DNA of 64,000 bases from Aureimonas sp. Leaf324. Its GTDB lineage: Bacteria; Pseudomonadota; Alphaproteobacteria; Rhizobiales; Rhizobiaceae. Below, piece after piece: positions 31,409-40,209 of this stretch. The stretch spans positions 61,912-125,911 of the forward strand of contig NZ_LMOH01000003.1 in NCBI RefSeq assembly GCF_001423245.1, read 5' to 3'. The translations under genes and the position numbers were made by a program. The stretch's first letter is position 1. Each line of letters opens with the position of its first letter. The notes beneath the pieces are model-generated. The model did not search any database, was not told the origin of the DNA, and saw nothing but the letters and a program-made list of their open reading frames with translations.

Positions 31409-32286
31409 CATCGTAGCGAGCGGTTTTCTACGCCCTTGGCGCGCTGCCAGAGGGCTTCCTGATCGTCGAGACTCATGCCGGCGAGCGTCCGGCCTTCGGT
31501 CGCCGCCTGCACTTCCATCGCGGCAAACCGCGATCGGAATTTCACGGTCGTGCGGCGCAGCGCGGCGTCGGGATCGATCTCGTAGCGGCGCGCGAGATTG
31601 ACCACGGTGAAGAGGATGTCGCCGAGTTCGGCCTCCTGCGCGTCGCGATCTTCCGACCGCGCCACCGCCTCGAACTCGTCGGTCTCCTCCCGCAGCTTGG
31701 CGAGGATCGGCTCGGGCTTCGTCCAGTCGAAACCGACGGTTGCCGCCTTCTCCTGGATCTTGCGCGAGAGCGTCAGGGCGGGCAGGGCGCCGGGCACGGA
31801 ATCAAGCAGACCGCTGCCTGCCTCGTCCCGGCTCGACGTCCACTCGCCGGACGCGCCCTCGGCCGCGGCCGCCGCACGAGCCCTCTCCCGGGCTTCGCGC
31901 CGCTCTCGCTTCTCTTCCATCTTGATCCGTTCCCACTGACCCTTGGCCGACCGCGCGGAGCGGGCTTCGGCGTCGCCGAAGACATGCGGGTGGCGCCGGA
32001 TCATCTTCGCGGTGATGCCCTCGACCACGTCCTCGAAGGTGAAGAGACCAAGCTCGCCGGCCATCTGTGCGTAGTAGACGACCTGAAGCAGAAGGTCGCC
32101 GAGCTCTTCACGCAGGTCATGCGCATCTCGGCGTTCGATCGCGTCGACGACCTCGTAGGTTTCCTCGATCGTGTAGGGGATGATCGAATCGAAAGTCTGC
32201 TCGACATCCCACGGGCAACCCGTCTCCGGTTGTCTGAGGGCCGCCATGATCTCGACGAGCCGGGCGATGTCGCGGGAAGGCTGCAT
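31408..32286 (-). CDS. mazG: Nucleoside triphosphate pyrophosphohydrolase MazG
   Basis: MazG hydrolyses (d)NTPs to monophosphates and limits aberrant nucleotides and ppGpp. The 292-residue product has two MazG repeats: the first with CPWDVEQTFDSIIPYTIEETYE and REELGDLLLQVVYYAQ (residues about 24-76), the second with LREETDEFEAV and EAELGDILFTVVNLARR (about 200-240), both with the EExxE/ExxD metal motifs. The linker contains a charged Arg/Glu/Ala-rich insertion (about residues 120-165). I chose the ATG at 32286, from where homology begins; upstream in-frame codons are open but unrelated. Confidence 0.95.
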   Translation of the reverse strand: MQPSRDIARLVEIMAALRQPETGCPWDVEQTFDSIIPYTIEETYEVVDAIERRDAHDLREELGDLLLQVVYYAQMAGELGLFTFEDVVEGITAKMIRRHPHVFGDAEARSARSAKGQWERIKMEEKRERREARERARAAAAAEGASGEWTSSRDEAGSGLLDSVPGALPALTLSRKIQEKAATVGFDWTKPEPILAKLREETDEFEAVARSEDRDAQEAELGDILFTVVNLARRYEIDPDAALRRTTVKFRSRFAAMEVQAATEGRTLAGMSLDDQEALWQRAKGVENRSLR

Positions 32287-32448
32287 GGGGACGTACCGGG
32301 TTGCGAAGCGATGACGACCTGTTCCTGAACCACTTCGTGTAGCAAGCCAAGCCTTCGGCCATCGAGCGGCCGGCGACGGCACTTTAGCAAGTCCGCAATC
32401 TCGCGAGCGCATCTTGGCGCGCAGGTTCGAAGCTGTCGGGGCACGCTG

Positions 32449-33345
32449 ATGGACACCTTACGTTATCTCATCGACGCCGCCACGTCGGCCATTCTCGATT
32501 CGATGATCGTCCTGATCCCGCCGACGCTCGCGTTCGCCGCGATATCCCTCGCGGTCAAGCGGCGGAGAGCCGTCGCGGACGCATTTCGCGCCAGTCCGGA
32601 AATGGGCACCAACCTCGTCATCCATCTGTTCGATGCGCTGACGATCGGCCCGCTCTTGGCCTTCTTCGTCGTGTGGTTTCACGATTTCGCACCGAACCAT
32701 GGCCTGCAACTCGTTCCGGCCAGAGCCTGGGATGCGATCGGCCTGCCGTTCGTCGTCGCGTTCCTAGCCGTCTTTTGCGGCGATTTCATCGGATACTGGC
32801 GTCATCGACTGGAGCATTCCTGGCTGCTCTGGCCCTCTCATGCCGTCCACCACAGCGATACGGAAATGACATGGACGACGCTGTCGCGTTTCCATCCGAT
32901 CAATCGCGTGACGACGACGGTCATCGACGGCGCGTTCCTCACCATGCTGGGCTTCCCGCCCTATGCGGTCGTCGCCAACGCGCTCGTGCGACACTACTAC
33001 GGGCATTTCGTCCATGCCGATCTCCCGTGGACCTACGGGCCGCTCGGACGCATCTTCGTCTCGCCGGCGATGCACCGATGGCATCATGCGCTCGATCGGC
33101 AGGCGTTCCACACGAACTACGCCACCGTCTTTTCGCTCTTCGACGTCTGGTTCGGGACCCACCGCGTTCCCGGTCCCTGCGACGCGCCGCTCGGCGTGAC
33201 CGACACGATGGCGCCCGGCGCGTTCGGCCAGCTGACGCATCCGCTGAAGCGTTCGTCCTACAAGCGCTGGAAAAAGCGTGCGCCGCTGCGCCGGGCCGAG
33301 GCGCGGGCTTCGGCAGCGCCCGCCGCCGGCGTCGATGCGGCGTGA
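32449..33345 (+). CDS. Sterol desaturase/fatty acid hydroxylase family membrane protein
   Basis: The 298-residue integral membrane protein has the three histidine clusters of di-iron hydroxylases: HRLEH near residue 121, HAVHHS near 132 and HRWHH near 208. Several hydrophobic helices surround them (about 20-40, 60-80, 95-118, 160-180). Family members hydroxylate or desaturate sterols, carotenoids or acyl chains; the substrate here is unknown. It stands alone, divergent from mazG across a 162-base gap. The C-terminus is Lys/Arg- then Ala-rich. Confidence 0.85.
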   Translation: MDTLRYLIDAATSAILDSMIVLIPPTLAFAAISLAVKRRRAVADAFRASPEMGTNLVIHLFDALTIGPLLAFFVVWFHDFAPNHGLQLVPARAWDAIGLPFVVAFLAVFCGDFIGYWRHRLEHSWLLWPSHAVHHSDTEMTWTTLSRFHPINRVTTTVIDGAFLTMLGFPPYAVVANALVRHYYGHFVHADLPWTYGPLGRIFVSPAMHRWHHALDRQAFHTNYATVFSLFDVWFGTHRVPGPCDAPLGVTDTMAPGAFGQLTHPLKRSSYKRWKKRAPLRRAEARASAAPAAGVDAA

Positions 33346-33386
33346 CGAACGCGTGGTCGACTGCGACTATGTTTCCGAGAGGGGAA

Positions 33387-33462
<76 letters not shown>

Positions 33463-33601
33463 GCTCGCGATGCGAGATCGCGGCTGAAAGCTGGCGGACC
33501 ATAGAAAGGTGGACCCGGCGGGTCAACCGGCCGAACCCGCATTTGCCCGCATTTCGCCGCTACGATAGGACAGGACAAATCGCCGCCGCAACACGAGACG
33601 A

Positions 33602-34354
33602 GTGCCGACGACCTTGCTTCCCGATCCGACATTCTCGGCCGCGCTCGTGGCAGGCGCCCTGTCGTTCCTGTCTCCCTGCGTCCTGCCACTCGTGCCGCCG
33701 TATCTCTGCTACATGGCGGGCGTCTCGGTGGACGATCTGCGGCAGACGTCGCGCGCGTCCGTGCGAGGGCAGGGACGGATCGTCGCGGCGGCGGTCCTCT
33801 TCGTCCTCGGCTTCTCGACCGTGTTCGTGGCGCTCGGTGCCGGAGCGAGTTCGATCGGCTATCTGCTGCGCACCAACCTCGACTGGTTGAGCTTCGTGGC
33901 CGGGCTCGCGATCATCGCGATGGGCCTGAATTTCCTCGGCGTCTTCCGCATCGCCTTCCTGTCGCGCGAGGCGCGTTTTCAGGCGCCTTCGGAGCGCGGG
34001 AGCCTTCTGGGCGCCTATGCGATGGGCCTTGCCTTCGCCTTCGGCTGGACACCCTGCATCGGGCCCGTCCTCGGCGCGATCCTCGGGGTCGCGGGCTCGA
34101 CGCAGACCGTCGGCAGCGGTGCGGGGCTGCTGGCCGTCTATTCGCTGGGGCTCGGCATCCCGTTCCTTCTCGCAGCAGTCTTCTCGGGCACGTTCCTGCG
34201 CGCGCTGCAGGGGTTCCGGTCCCATCTCGGTACCGTCGAAAAGGTGATGGGCGGTCTCCTCGTCCTCACCGGCATCCTGTTTCTGACCGGGGGCATGCAG
34301 GCCATGGCCTTCTGGCTTCTCGAAACCTTCCCCGCTTTTCAGCGAATCGGCTGA
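33602..34354 (+). CDS. ccdA: Cytochrome c biogenesis / thiol-disulfide transmembrane protein CcdA
   Basis: CcdA moves reducing equivalents across the inner membrane to periplasmic thioredoxin-like proteins used in cytochrome c maturation. The 250-residue product has about six membrane helices and the paired cysteine motifs [12 protein letters not shown] near residue 23 and [12 protein letters not shown] near 146. It starts with GTG; no nearer ATG gives the first helix. It is the short DsbD-like form without periplasmic domains. No other cytochrome c maturation gene is nearby. Confidence 0.93.
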   Translation: MPTTLLPDPTFSAALVAGALSFLSPCVLPLVPPYLCYMAGVSVDDLRQTSRASVRGQGRIVAAAVLFVLGFSTVFVALGAGASSIGYLLRTNLDWLSFVAGLAIIAMGLNFLGVFRIAFLSREARFQAPSERGSLLGAYAMGLAFAFGWTPCIGPVLGAILGVAGSTQTVGSGAGLLAVYSLGLGIPFLLAAVFSGTFLRALQGFRSHLGTVEKVMGGLLVLTGILFLTGGMQAMAFWLLETFPAFQRIG

Positions 34355-34397
34355 CCCAATCGACGTCGGCCCCCTTCGGCCGGCCGGAGAACGATCG

Positions 34398-35750
34398 ATG
34401 ACGAGAACCTGTCTTTCCGTGGTCCTGGCGGCTGGCGAGGGCACCCGCATGAAGTCGCGCCGGACCAAGGTCCTGCACGAGGTCGCCGGGCGGGCACTGG
34501 TCGCCCATGTGCTGGCGAGCGCAGCGGAAGCGGGATCCGACGCCGTGGCGCTCGTCGTCGGACGCGACGCAGAGGCTGTCACAGCCTTGGGGCAGGCGCT
34601 CGGCCATCCAGCTGAGAGCTTCGAGCAGACGGAGCGTCTCGGCACCGCCCATGCGGTGCTCGCGGCGCGCGCGGCAATCGCGGAAGGCTACGACGACATT
34701 CTCGTCCTCTTCGGCGACACGCCGCTCCTGTCGGCGGAGACGCTGCGCCGCGCGCGCATCCAGCTCGCCGATGGTGCCGCCGTTTGCGTCGTCGGTTTCG
34801 AGGCCGCCGACCCGACCGGCTACGGGCGTCTCCTACTCGACGGCGGGCAGCTTCTCGCCATCCGCGAGGACAAGGATGCGAGCGCCGAAGAGCGGCGCGT
34901 GCGGCTGTGCAACAGCGGCGTGATGGCGCTCGACGGCCGCCACGCGCTCTCGCTCCTGGAGCGCGTCGGCAACGCGAATGCCAAGGGCGAATTCTATCTG
35001 ACCGACGTCGTCGAGATCGCGCGGGCCGATGGCCTCGGCGTTCGCGTGGTGCTGGCCGATGAGATCGAGACGCTCGGCGTCAACACCCGCGCCGATCTCG
35101 CCCGGATCGAACACCTCTTTCAGGAACGACGCCGCGCCGAGATGATGGCGGCCGGCGTCACGCTGGTCGCGCCGCACACGGTGTTCTTTTCGGCGGATAC
35201 GCAGATCGAGGCCGATGTCGTCGTGGAGCCGAACGTCGTCTTCGGCCCGGGCGTCTCGATCGCCGCCGGCACGGTGATCCATGCCTTCTCGCATGTCGAA
35301 GGGGCACGGATCGGCGCGGATGTCTCGGTCGGACCGTTCGCGCGCCTGCGGCCGGGCACGGAGATCGAGACCAAGGCGCGCGTCGGCAACTTCGTCGAGA
35401 CCAAGAACACCAAGCTCGCGGCCGGCGCGAAGGTGAACCACCTGACCTATCTCGGCGACGCGTCCGTCGGTCCGCGTTCGAACATCGGCGCCGGCACGAT
35501 CACCTGCAACTACGACGGCTTCAACAAATACCGCACCGCGATCGGCGCGGACGCGTTCATCGGCTCGAACTCGTCGCTGGTGGCGCCTCTCGTGATCGGC
35601 GACGGCGCCTATGTGGGGTCGGGCAGCGTGGTCACGGAGGACGTGCCGGACGAGGCACTGGCCATCGGTCGCGGCCGGCAGGTGACGAAGGCTGGTCGCG
35701 GCGCCGAGATCAACGCGCGCAACGCGGCTCGCAAGGCTGGTCGGTCCTGA
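34398..35750 (+). CDS. glmU: Bifunctional GlmU (GlcN-1-P acetyltransferase / GlcNAc-1-P uridyltransferase)
   Basis: GlmU makes UDP-GlcNAc for peptidoglycan and lipid A. The 450-residue protein has the uridyltransferase domain with [13 protein letters not shown] at the N-terminus and FGDTPLL near residue 105. A left-handed beta-helix acetyltransferase domain (about 245-450) shows hexapeptide repeats such as [13 protein letters not shown], followed by [11 protein letters not shown] and [10 protein letters not shown]. glmS, two steps earlier in the same pathway, follows after 91 bases. Confidence 0.98.
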   Translation: MTRTCLSVVLAAGEGTRMKSRRTKVLHEVAGRALVAHVLASAAEAGSDAVALVVGRDAEAVTALGQALGHPAESFEQTERLGTAHAVLAARAAIAEGYDDILVLFGDTPLLSAETLRRARIQLADGAAVCVVGFEAADPTGYGRLLLDGGQLLAIREDKDASAEERRVRLCNSGVMALDGRHALSLLERVGNANAKGEFYLTDVVEIARADGLGVRVVLADEIETLGVNTRADLARIEHLFQERRRAEMMAAGVTLVAPHTVFFSADTQIEADVVVEPNVVFGPGVSIAAGTVIHAFSHVEGARIGADVSVGPFARLRPGTEIETKARVGNFVETKNTKLAAGAKVNHLTYLGDASVGPRSNIGAGTITCNYDGFNKYRTAIGADAFIGSNSSLVAPLVIGDGAYVGSGSVVTEDVPDEALAIGRGRQVTKAGRGAEINARNAARKAGRS

Positions 35751-35771
35751 CTTTCCGGATCGGGGTTTCAC

Positions 35772-35789
35772 TGGCACGTTAACGTGCCA
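35772..35789. promoter_or_regulatory. 18-bp perfect palindrome upstream of glmS
   Basis: TGGCACGTTAACGTGCCA is a perfect, uninterrupted palindrome with central GTTAAC, in the 91-base glmU-glmS gap and 52 bases before the glmS ATG. It looks like a dimeric repressor operator rather than a terminator, since a gapless palindrome forms a poor hairpin loop and no T-run follows. No candidate regulator gene adjoins it. Confidence 0.55.
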
Positions 35790-35841
35790 CTTGGCCCGGC
35801 CGTGCTAGGGCTCGGGGCGGATCGAAGCGAGGGCTTTTGCT

Positions 35842-37668
35842 ATGTGCGGCATCATCGGGATCGTCAGTCGGGAGCCGGTGGCGCAGCGCCTCGTCGAGGC
35901 GCTGAAGCGGCTGGAATACCGGGGCTACGATTCGGCCGGCGTCGCCACTCTCGACGGCGGCCGGCTCGACCGGCGACGCGCCGAAGGCAAGTTGCGCAAT
36001 CTCGAGGCTCGATTGGCCGACGAGCCGCTCGGCGGCACCATCGGCATCGGCCACACCCGTTGGGCGACGCATGGCGTGCCCAACGAGCCCAACGCTCATC
36101 CGCATTTCGCCGACGGTGTCGCCGTCGTCCACAACGGCATCATCGAGAACTTCGCCGAGCTGAAGCGCGACCTTCAGGCGGATGGGGCGCATTTCGCCAG
36201 CCAGACCGACACGGAGGTCGTCGCCCATCTCCTGGCGCGCTACCGCCGCGAGGGCGCGGGTCGCCGCGAGGCGATGGAAAGGCTTCTGAAGTCCATCACC
36301 GGCGCCTATGCGCTCGCCGTGATGTTCGAGGACGATCCGTCCACCGTCATGGCCGCCCGCTCGGGGCCGCCGCTCGCGATCGGCTACGGCGAGGGCGAGA
36401 TGTTCCTCGGCTCGGACGCCATCGCGCTTTCGCCCTTCACCGACGAGGTGAGCTATCTCGAGGACGGCGACTGGGCCGTCATCGGCCGCGAGGGCGCCCA
36501 GGTCTTCGACGCCGACAACCGCCCGGTGGAGCGCCCGCGACGCCGATCGGTCGGCAAGCAGCACTATGTCGACAAGGGCAATCATCGCCATTTCATGCAG
36601 AAGGAAATCTACGAGCAGCCCGAGGTGATCGGGCATACGCTCGGAGCCTTCGTCGACATGACGACGGGGCGCACGCGCATACCCGCCGGCGCCGAGCTCG
36701 ACTTCACCGACGTCCGCCGGATGGCCATTTCCGCCTGCGGCACCGGCTTTTATGCCGGCATGGTCGGCCGATACTATTTCGAGCGCTACGGGCGGATCGC
36801 CTGCGACCTCGATGTGGCCTCCGAGTTCCGCTACCGCGAAAGCCCGCTTGGCGACGTCGACCTGTCGCTCTTCGTCTCGCAGTCCGGCGAAACGGCCGAT
36901 ACGCTGGCCTCGCTGCGTTATGCCAAGGGCGAAGGGCTGAAGACGGCGGCGATCGTCAACGTGCAAGGGTCGACGATCGCGCGCGAGGCCGACGCCGCGC
37001 TGCCGACGCTCGCCGGCCCGGAGATCGGCGTCGCTTCGACCAAGGCCTTCACCTGCCAGCTGACCGCGCTGGCTGCCCTGTCGGTTCGCGCAGGCGTTCA
37101 GCGCGGCGTGCTGTCCGCCGAGCAGGAAGCAGAACTGACGCAGGCGCTGGCGGAGGCGCCGCGCATGGTCAACGCCGCGCTCCACGTCGAGCAGGAAATC
37201 GAGGCGCTGGCGCGCGAGATGGCGACCTATCGCCATGCGCTGTTCCTCGGCCGGGGCTTCTCCTTCCCGCTAGCGATGGAGGGTGCGCTGAAGCTCAAGG
37301 AAATCAGCTACATTCACGCCGAAGGTTATGCGGCGGGTGAGCTGAAGCATGGTCCGATCGCGTTGATCGACGAGACGATGCCGGTGATCGTCGTGGCGCC
37401 CCACGACCGCGTCTTCGAAAAGACGGTGTCGAACATGCAGGAGGTCGCCGCGCGCGGCGGGCGGATCATCCTCTTCACCGACGAGCGCGGAGCGGACGCC
37501 GGCAAAGGCGTCAACGCTCACACGATCCTGCTGCCCGAGATGCCGGAGATCCTGACGCCGATCGTCTACAGCGTGCCGCTTCAGCTTCTCGCCTACCACA
37601 CGGCCGTGCAGATGGGGACGGACGTCGATCAGCCGCGCAATCTCGCCAAGTCCGTCACCGTCGAGTAG
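35842..37668 (+). CDS. glmS: Glutamine-fructose-6-phosphate aminotransferase GlmS
   Basis: GlmS makes glucosamine 6-phosphate from fructose 6-phosphate and glutamine, the first step towards UDP-GlcNAc. The 608-residue protein begins MCGIIGIV; Cys2 is the amidotransferase nucleophile after Met removal. Further motifs are LEYRGYDSAG, HTRWATHG and HNGIIEN in the glutaminase domain, and two SIS domains (about 280-600) with SACGTGFYAG, SQSGETADT and the C-terminal PRNLAKSVTVE. No glmS ribozyme is expected in this lineage and none is seen; the palindrome upstream may regulate it. Confidence 0.98.
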   Translation: MCGIIGIVSREPVAQRLVEALKRLEYRGYDSAGVATLDGGRLDRRRAEGKLRNLEARLADEPLGGTIGIGHTRWATHGVPNEPNAHPHFADGVAVVHNGIIENFAELKRDLQADGAHFASQTDTEVVAHLLARYRREGAGRREAMERLLKSITGAYALAVMFEDDPSTVMAARSGPPLAIGYGEGEMFLGSDAIALSPFTDEVSYLEDGDWAVIGREGAQVFDADNRPVERPRRRSVGKQHYVDKGNHRHFMQKEIYEQPEVIGHTLGAFVDMTTGRTRIPAGAELDFTDVRRMAISACGTGFYAGMVGRYYFERYGRIACDLDVASEFRYRESPLGDVDLSLFVSQSGETADTLASLRYAKGEGLKTAAIVNVQGSTIAREADAALPTLAGPEIGVASTKAFTCQLTALAALSVRAGVQRGVLSAEQEAELTQALAEAPRMVNAALHVEQEIEALAREMATYRHALFLGRGFSFPLAMEGALKLKEISYIHAEGYAAGELKHGPIALIDETMPVIVVAPHDRVFEKTVSNMQEVAARGGRIILFTDERGADAGKGVNAHTILLPEMPEILTPIVYSVPLQLLAYHTAVQMGTDVDQPRNLAKSVTVE

Positions 37669-37671
37669 CGC

Positions 37672-39780
37672 TCACCCCGCGCGCAAAAGGCGGATCGCAT
37701 CGTCCTTGCCGAAGAGGTAGAGGAGGTTGCGGATCGCCTGGCCGCGGGGCGAGGCGAGCTCCTTGTCGGTCGCGAGAAGCAGCCGCGCGTCGTCGCGTGC
37801 GATCTCAAGCAGATCGGCGTGCTCCTCGAGCCGGGCGATGCGAAAGCTCTGGACGCCCGACTGGCGGGTGCCGAGAAGGTCGCCTTCGCCGCGCAGGCGC
37901 AGGTCTTCCTCCGCGATGCGGAAGCCATCGTTGCTCTCGCGCATGACGGCGAGACGCGCCTTGGCCGTTTCGCCGAGCGGCGCCTTGTAGAGAAGCACGC
38001 AGGACGACGCCTTGTCGCCGCGCCCCACTCGGCCACGCAACTGGTGGAGCTGCGACAGGCCGAAGCGCTCGGCGTGTTCGATGACGATGATCGAGGCGTC
38101 GGGAACGTCGACGCCGACCTCGATGACCGTCGTCGCGACGACGATGCGCGTTGCGCCGGACTTGAAGTCCGCCATCACCCGGTCCTTCTCCTCGGCGTTC
38201 ATCCGGCCATGAACGAGGCCCACCCGGTCTCCGAAGAACTGGCGCAGGACCTCGGCGCGCTCTTCGGCCGCCGTGAGTTCGCTCTTGTCGCTCTCCTCGA
38301 TCAGCGGGCAGACCCAGTAGAGCTTGTCGCCCTCCTCGATCGCCTGCCGGGCGCGCGACACGATCTCATCCAGACGCTCGAACGGGATGGCGACCGTGGT
38401 GATCGGCTTGCGGCCGGCCGGTTTCCCGTGGAGGCGCGACACGTCCATGTCGCCGAAGGCGGCGAGCACGAGCGTGCGGGGGATGGGGGTGGCGGTCATG
38501 ACGAGTAGGTCCGGCGCGCGGCCCTTTCGCGTCAGGCTGAGGCGCTGGTGGACGCCGAAGCGGTGCTGCTCGTCCACCACCACTAGCCCGAGATCGTGGT
38601 ACGCGACATCGTCCTGGAACAGAGCGTGCGTGCCGACGACGATATCGGCCTCGCCGTTGGCGATCGCGTTCAGCTTGGCCGTGCGCACGCGCCCGTTGTC
38701 GCGACCCGTCAGGAGCACGATCGACAGGCCGGCCGCCTCGCAAAAGCGGGCGAGGCCGGCGAAATGCTGACGCGCAAGGATTTCGGTGGGCGCGAGAAGC
38801 GCGGACTGCGCGCCGGACTCCTTGGCTGCTGCCATGGCGAGCAGCGCGACGACCGTCTTGCCGGCGCCGACGTCACCCTGCAGCAGGCGGAGCATGCGAA
38901 CGGGCTTGGCCATGTCGGCATGGATTTCGCCGAGCACCTGCCGCTGGCCGTCGGTCAGGGCGAACGGAAGTGCCGCTTCCGCCTTGGCCCGAACCGCACC
39001 GTTTTCGCCGAGAGAGCGGCCGGGCTTGCGCCGTGCCCGTTCGCGGGCGAGCGCCAGAGCCATCTGGCTGGCGAGAAGTTCATCGTAGGCCAAGCGTCTG
39101 TAAGCCGGCTTATCGGGTTGAAGGTCGCTCGGATCGGCCGGGCGGTGGAGTTGCGTCAGCGCTTCGGCGAACCCCGGAAACCTCTCGCGAGCGAAGACAC
39201 CGGGCTCGATCCATTCGGGCAGCGACGGCAGCCGCTCCAGCGCGCTGTCGACGCTCCGGCGCAGCACCTTGCCCGACAGACCTGCAGTGAGCGGGTAGAC
39301 CGGCTCGACCAAGGGCAGGGAGGCCGCATCCTCCGCCCGCCCGACGAAGTCGGGATGCACCATCGAGGCGCGCCCGTTGAAGCGCTCGACCTTGCCCGAG
39401 ACGAGCAGCGTCTCCCCGAGCGGCAGAAGCTTCTCCAGCCACTGAGGCTGGGCGCGGAAATAGGTGAGGGCGATCTCGTCCGTCGCGTCGAAGGCGATGA
39501 CGCGCGTCGGATGGTTGCGCGCCTCGCGCGAGGGGAACTGGTAGCGGTCGATCCGCACCTCGAGCGTCACCAGCGTGCCGTCCGGCGCGTCTCGGATGGT
39601 CTCGCGCCGGCGACGATCGATGACGCCGCTTGGCAGGTGGAACAGGAGGTCGCGCACCTTGGCGCCGTCCTGCGCTCCCGGCGGCGAGACGAGCCCGTCG
39701 AGGAGCTTCGACAGTTTGGGTCCGACACCGGGCACGGTGGCGACCGAGGCAAAGAGCGGATCGAGTTCGGCAGGACGCAT
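37672..39780 (-). CDS. recG: ATP-dependent DNA helicase RecG
   Basis: RecG remodels stalled replication forks and branch-migrates Holliday junctions. The 702-residue product has an N-terminal wedge/OB region (residues about 1-200), then the helicase core with Walker A LLQGDVGAGKTVVAL near residue 305, APTEILARQHF, the DExH box DEQHRFGVHQR near 405, MTATPIPRTL, and in the second RecA lobe EERAEVLRQFFGDRVGLVHGRM and QLRGRVGRG. It is convergent with glmS (3-base gap) and divergent from sdhE-mfd. Confidence 0.97.
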   Translation of the reverse strand: MRPAELDPLFASVATVPGVGPKLSKLLDGLVSPPGAQDGAKVRDLLFHLPSGVIDRRRRETIRDAPDGTLVTLEVRIDRYQFPSREARNHPTRVIAFDATDEIALTYFRAQPQWLEKLLPLGETLLVSGKVERFNGRASMVHPDFVGRAEDAASLPLVEPVYPLTAGLSGKVLRRSVDSALERLPSLPEWIEPGVFARERFPGFAEALTQLHRPADPSDLQPDKPAYRRLAYDELLASQMALALARERARRKPGRSLGENGAVRAKAEAALPFALTDGQRQVLGEIHADMAKPVRMLRLLQGDVGAGKTVVALLAMAAAKESGAQSALLAPTEILARQHFAGLARFCEAAGLSIVLLTGRDNGRVRTAKLNAIANGEADIVVGTHALFQDDVAYHDLGLVVVDEQHRFGVHQRLSLTRKGRAPDLLVMTATPIPRTLVLAAFGDMDVSRLHGKPAGRKPITTVAIPFERLDEIVSRARQAIEEGDKLYWVCPLIEESDKSELTAAEERAEVLRQFFGDRVGLVHGRMNAEEKDRVMADFKSGATRIVVATTVIEVGVDVPDASIIVIEHAERFGLSQLHQLRGRVGRGDKASSCVLLYKAPLGETAKARLAVMRESNDGFRIAEEDLRLRGEGDLLGTRQSGVQSFRIARLEEHADLLEIARDDARLLLATDKELASPRGQAIRNLLYLFGKDDAIRLLRAG

Positions 39781-39912
39781 GGGCGGTGTTTATCGTCTGT
39801 TCTCCCGCTCGCATAGGCTGACACCGCCCGCTCCGGCGCCTATATCGGGTCGCAGCGGGAAGGGTGCGACAGGCGTCCGGCCCGATCTGTGTTCACAAGA
39901 CGGGCTGATGCG

Positions 39913-40209
39913 ATGACCGGCACGACGCGATCCTCTTCCGACCTCGACCCGCGCCGCCGCAAGGCGCTGTTCCGGTCCTGGCATCGGGGCACGCGCGAAA
40001 TGGATCTGGTGCTCGGCCGTTTCGCCGATGCCGAGATCGACAAGCTCGACGACGAGGAGCTCGGCGTGTTCGAGCACCTGATGGAAGCGCCCGACCGCGA
40101 TCTCTTCTCGTGGCTGACCGGCTCGTCCGACACGCCGGCGAACTACGATACGCCGGTCTTCCGCCGTATCCGATCGTATTACGAACTGAACGACGAGGCG
40201 CAGGCGTGA
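39913..40209 (+). CDS. sdhE: FAD assembly factor SdhE
   Basis: SdhE promotes covalent flavinylation of the succinate dehydrogenase flavoprotein. The 98-residue protein carries the conserved RGTREMDLVLGRF (RGxxE) motif near residue 26 and ELGVFEHLMEAPDRDLFSWL. I chose the ATG at 39913; a GTG eight codons upstream is possible. Its stop overlaps the mfd GTG start by 4 bases (GTGA). The sdhE-mfd pairing is frequent in Rhizobiales. Confidence 0.93.
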   Translation: MTGTTRSSSDLDPRRRKALFRSWHRGTREMDLVLGRFADAEIDKLDDEELGVFEHLMEAPDRDLFSWLTGSSDTPANYDTPVFRRIRSYYELNDEAQA

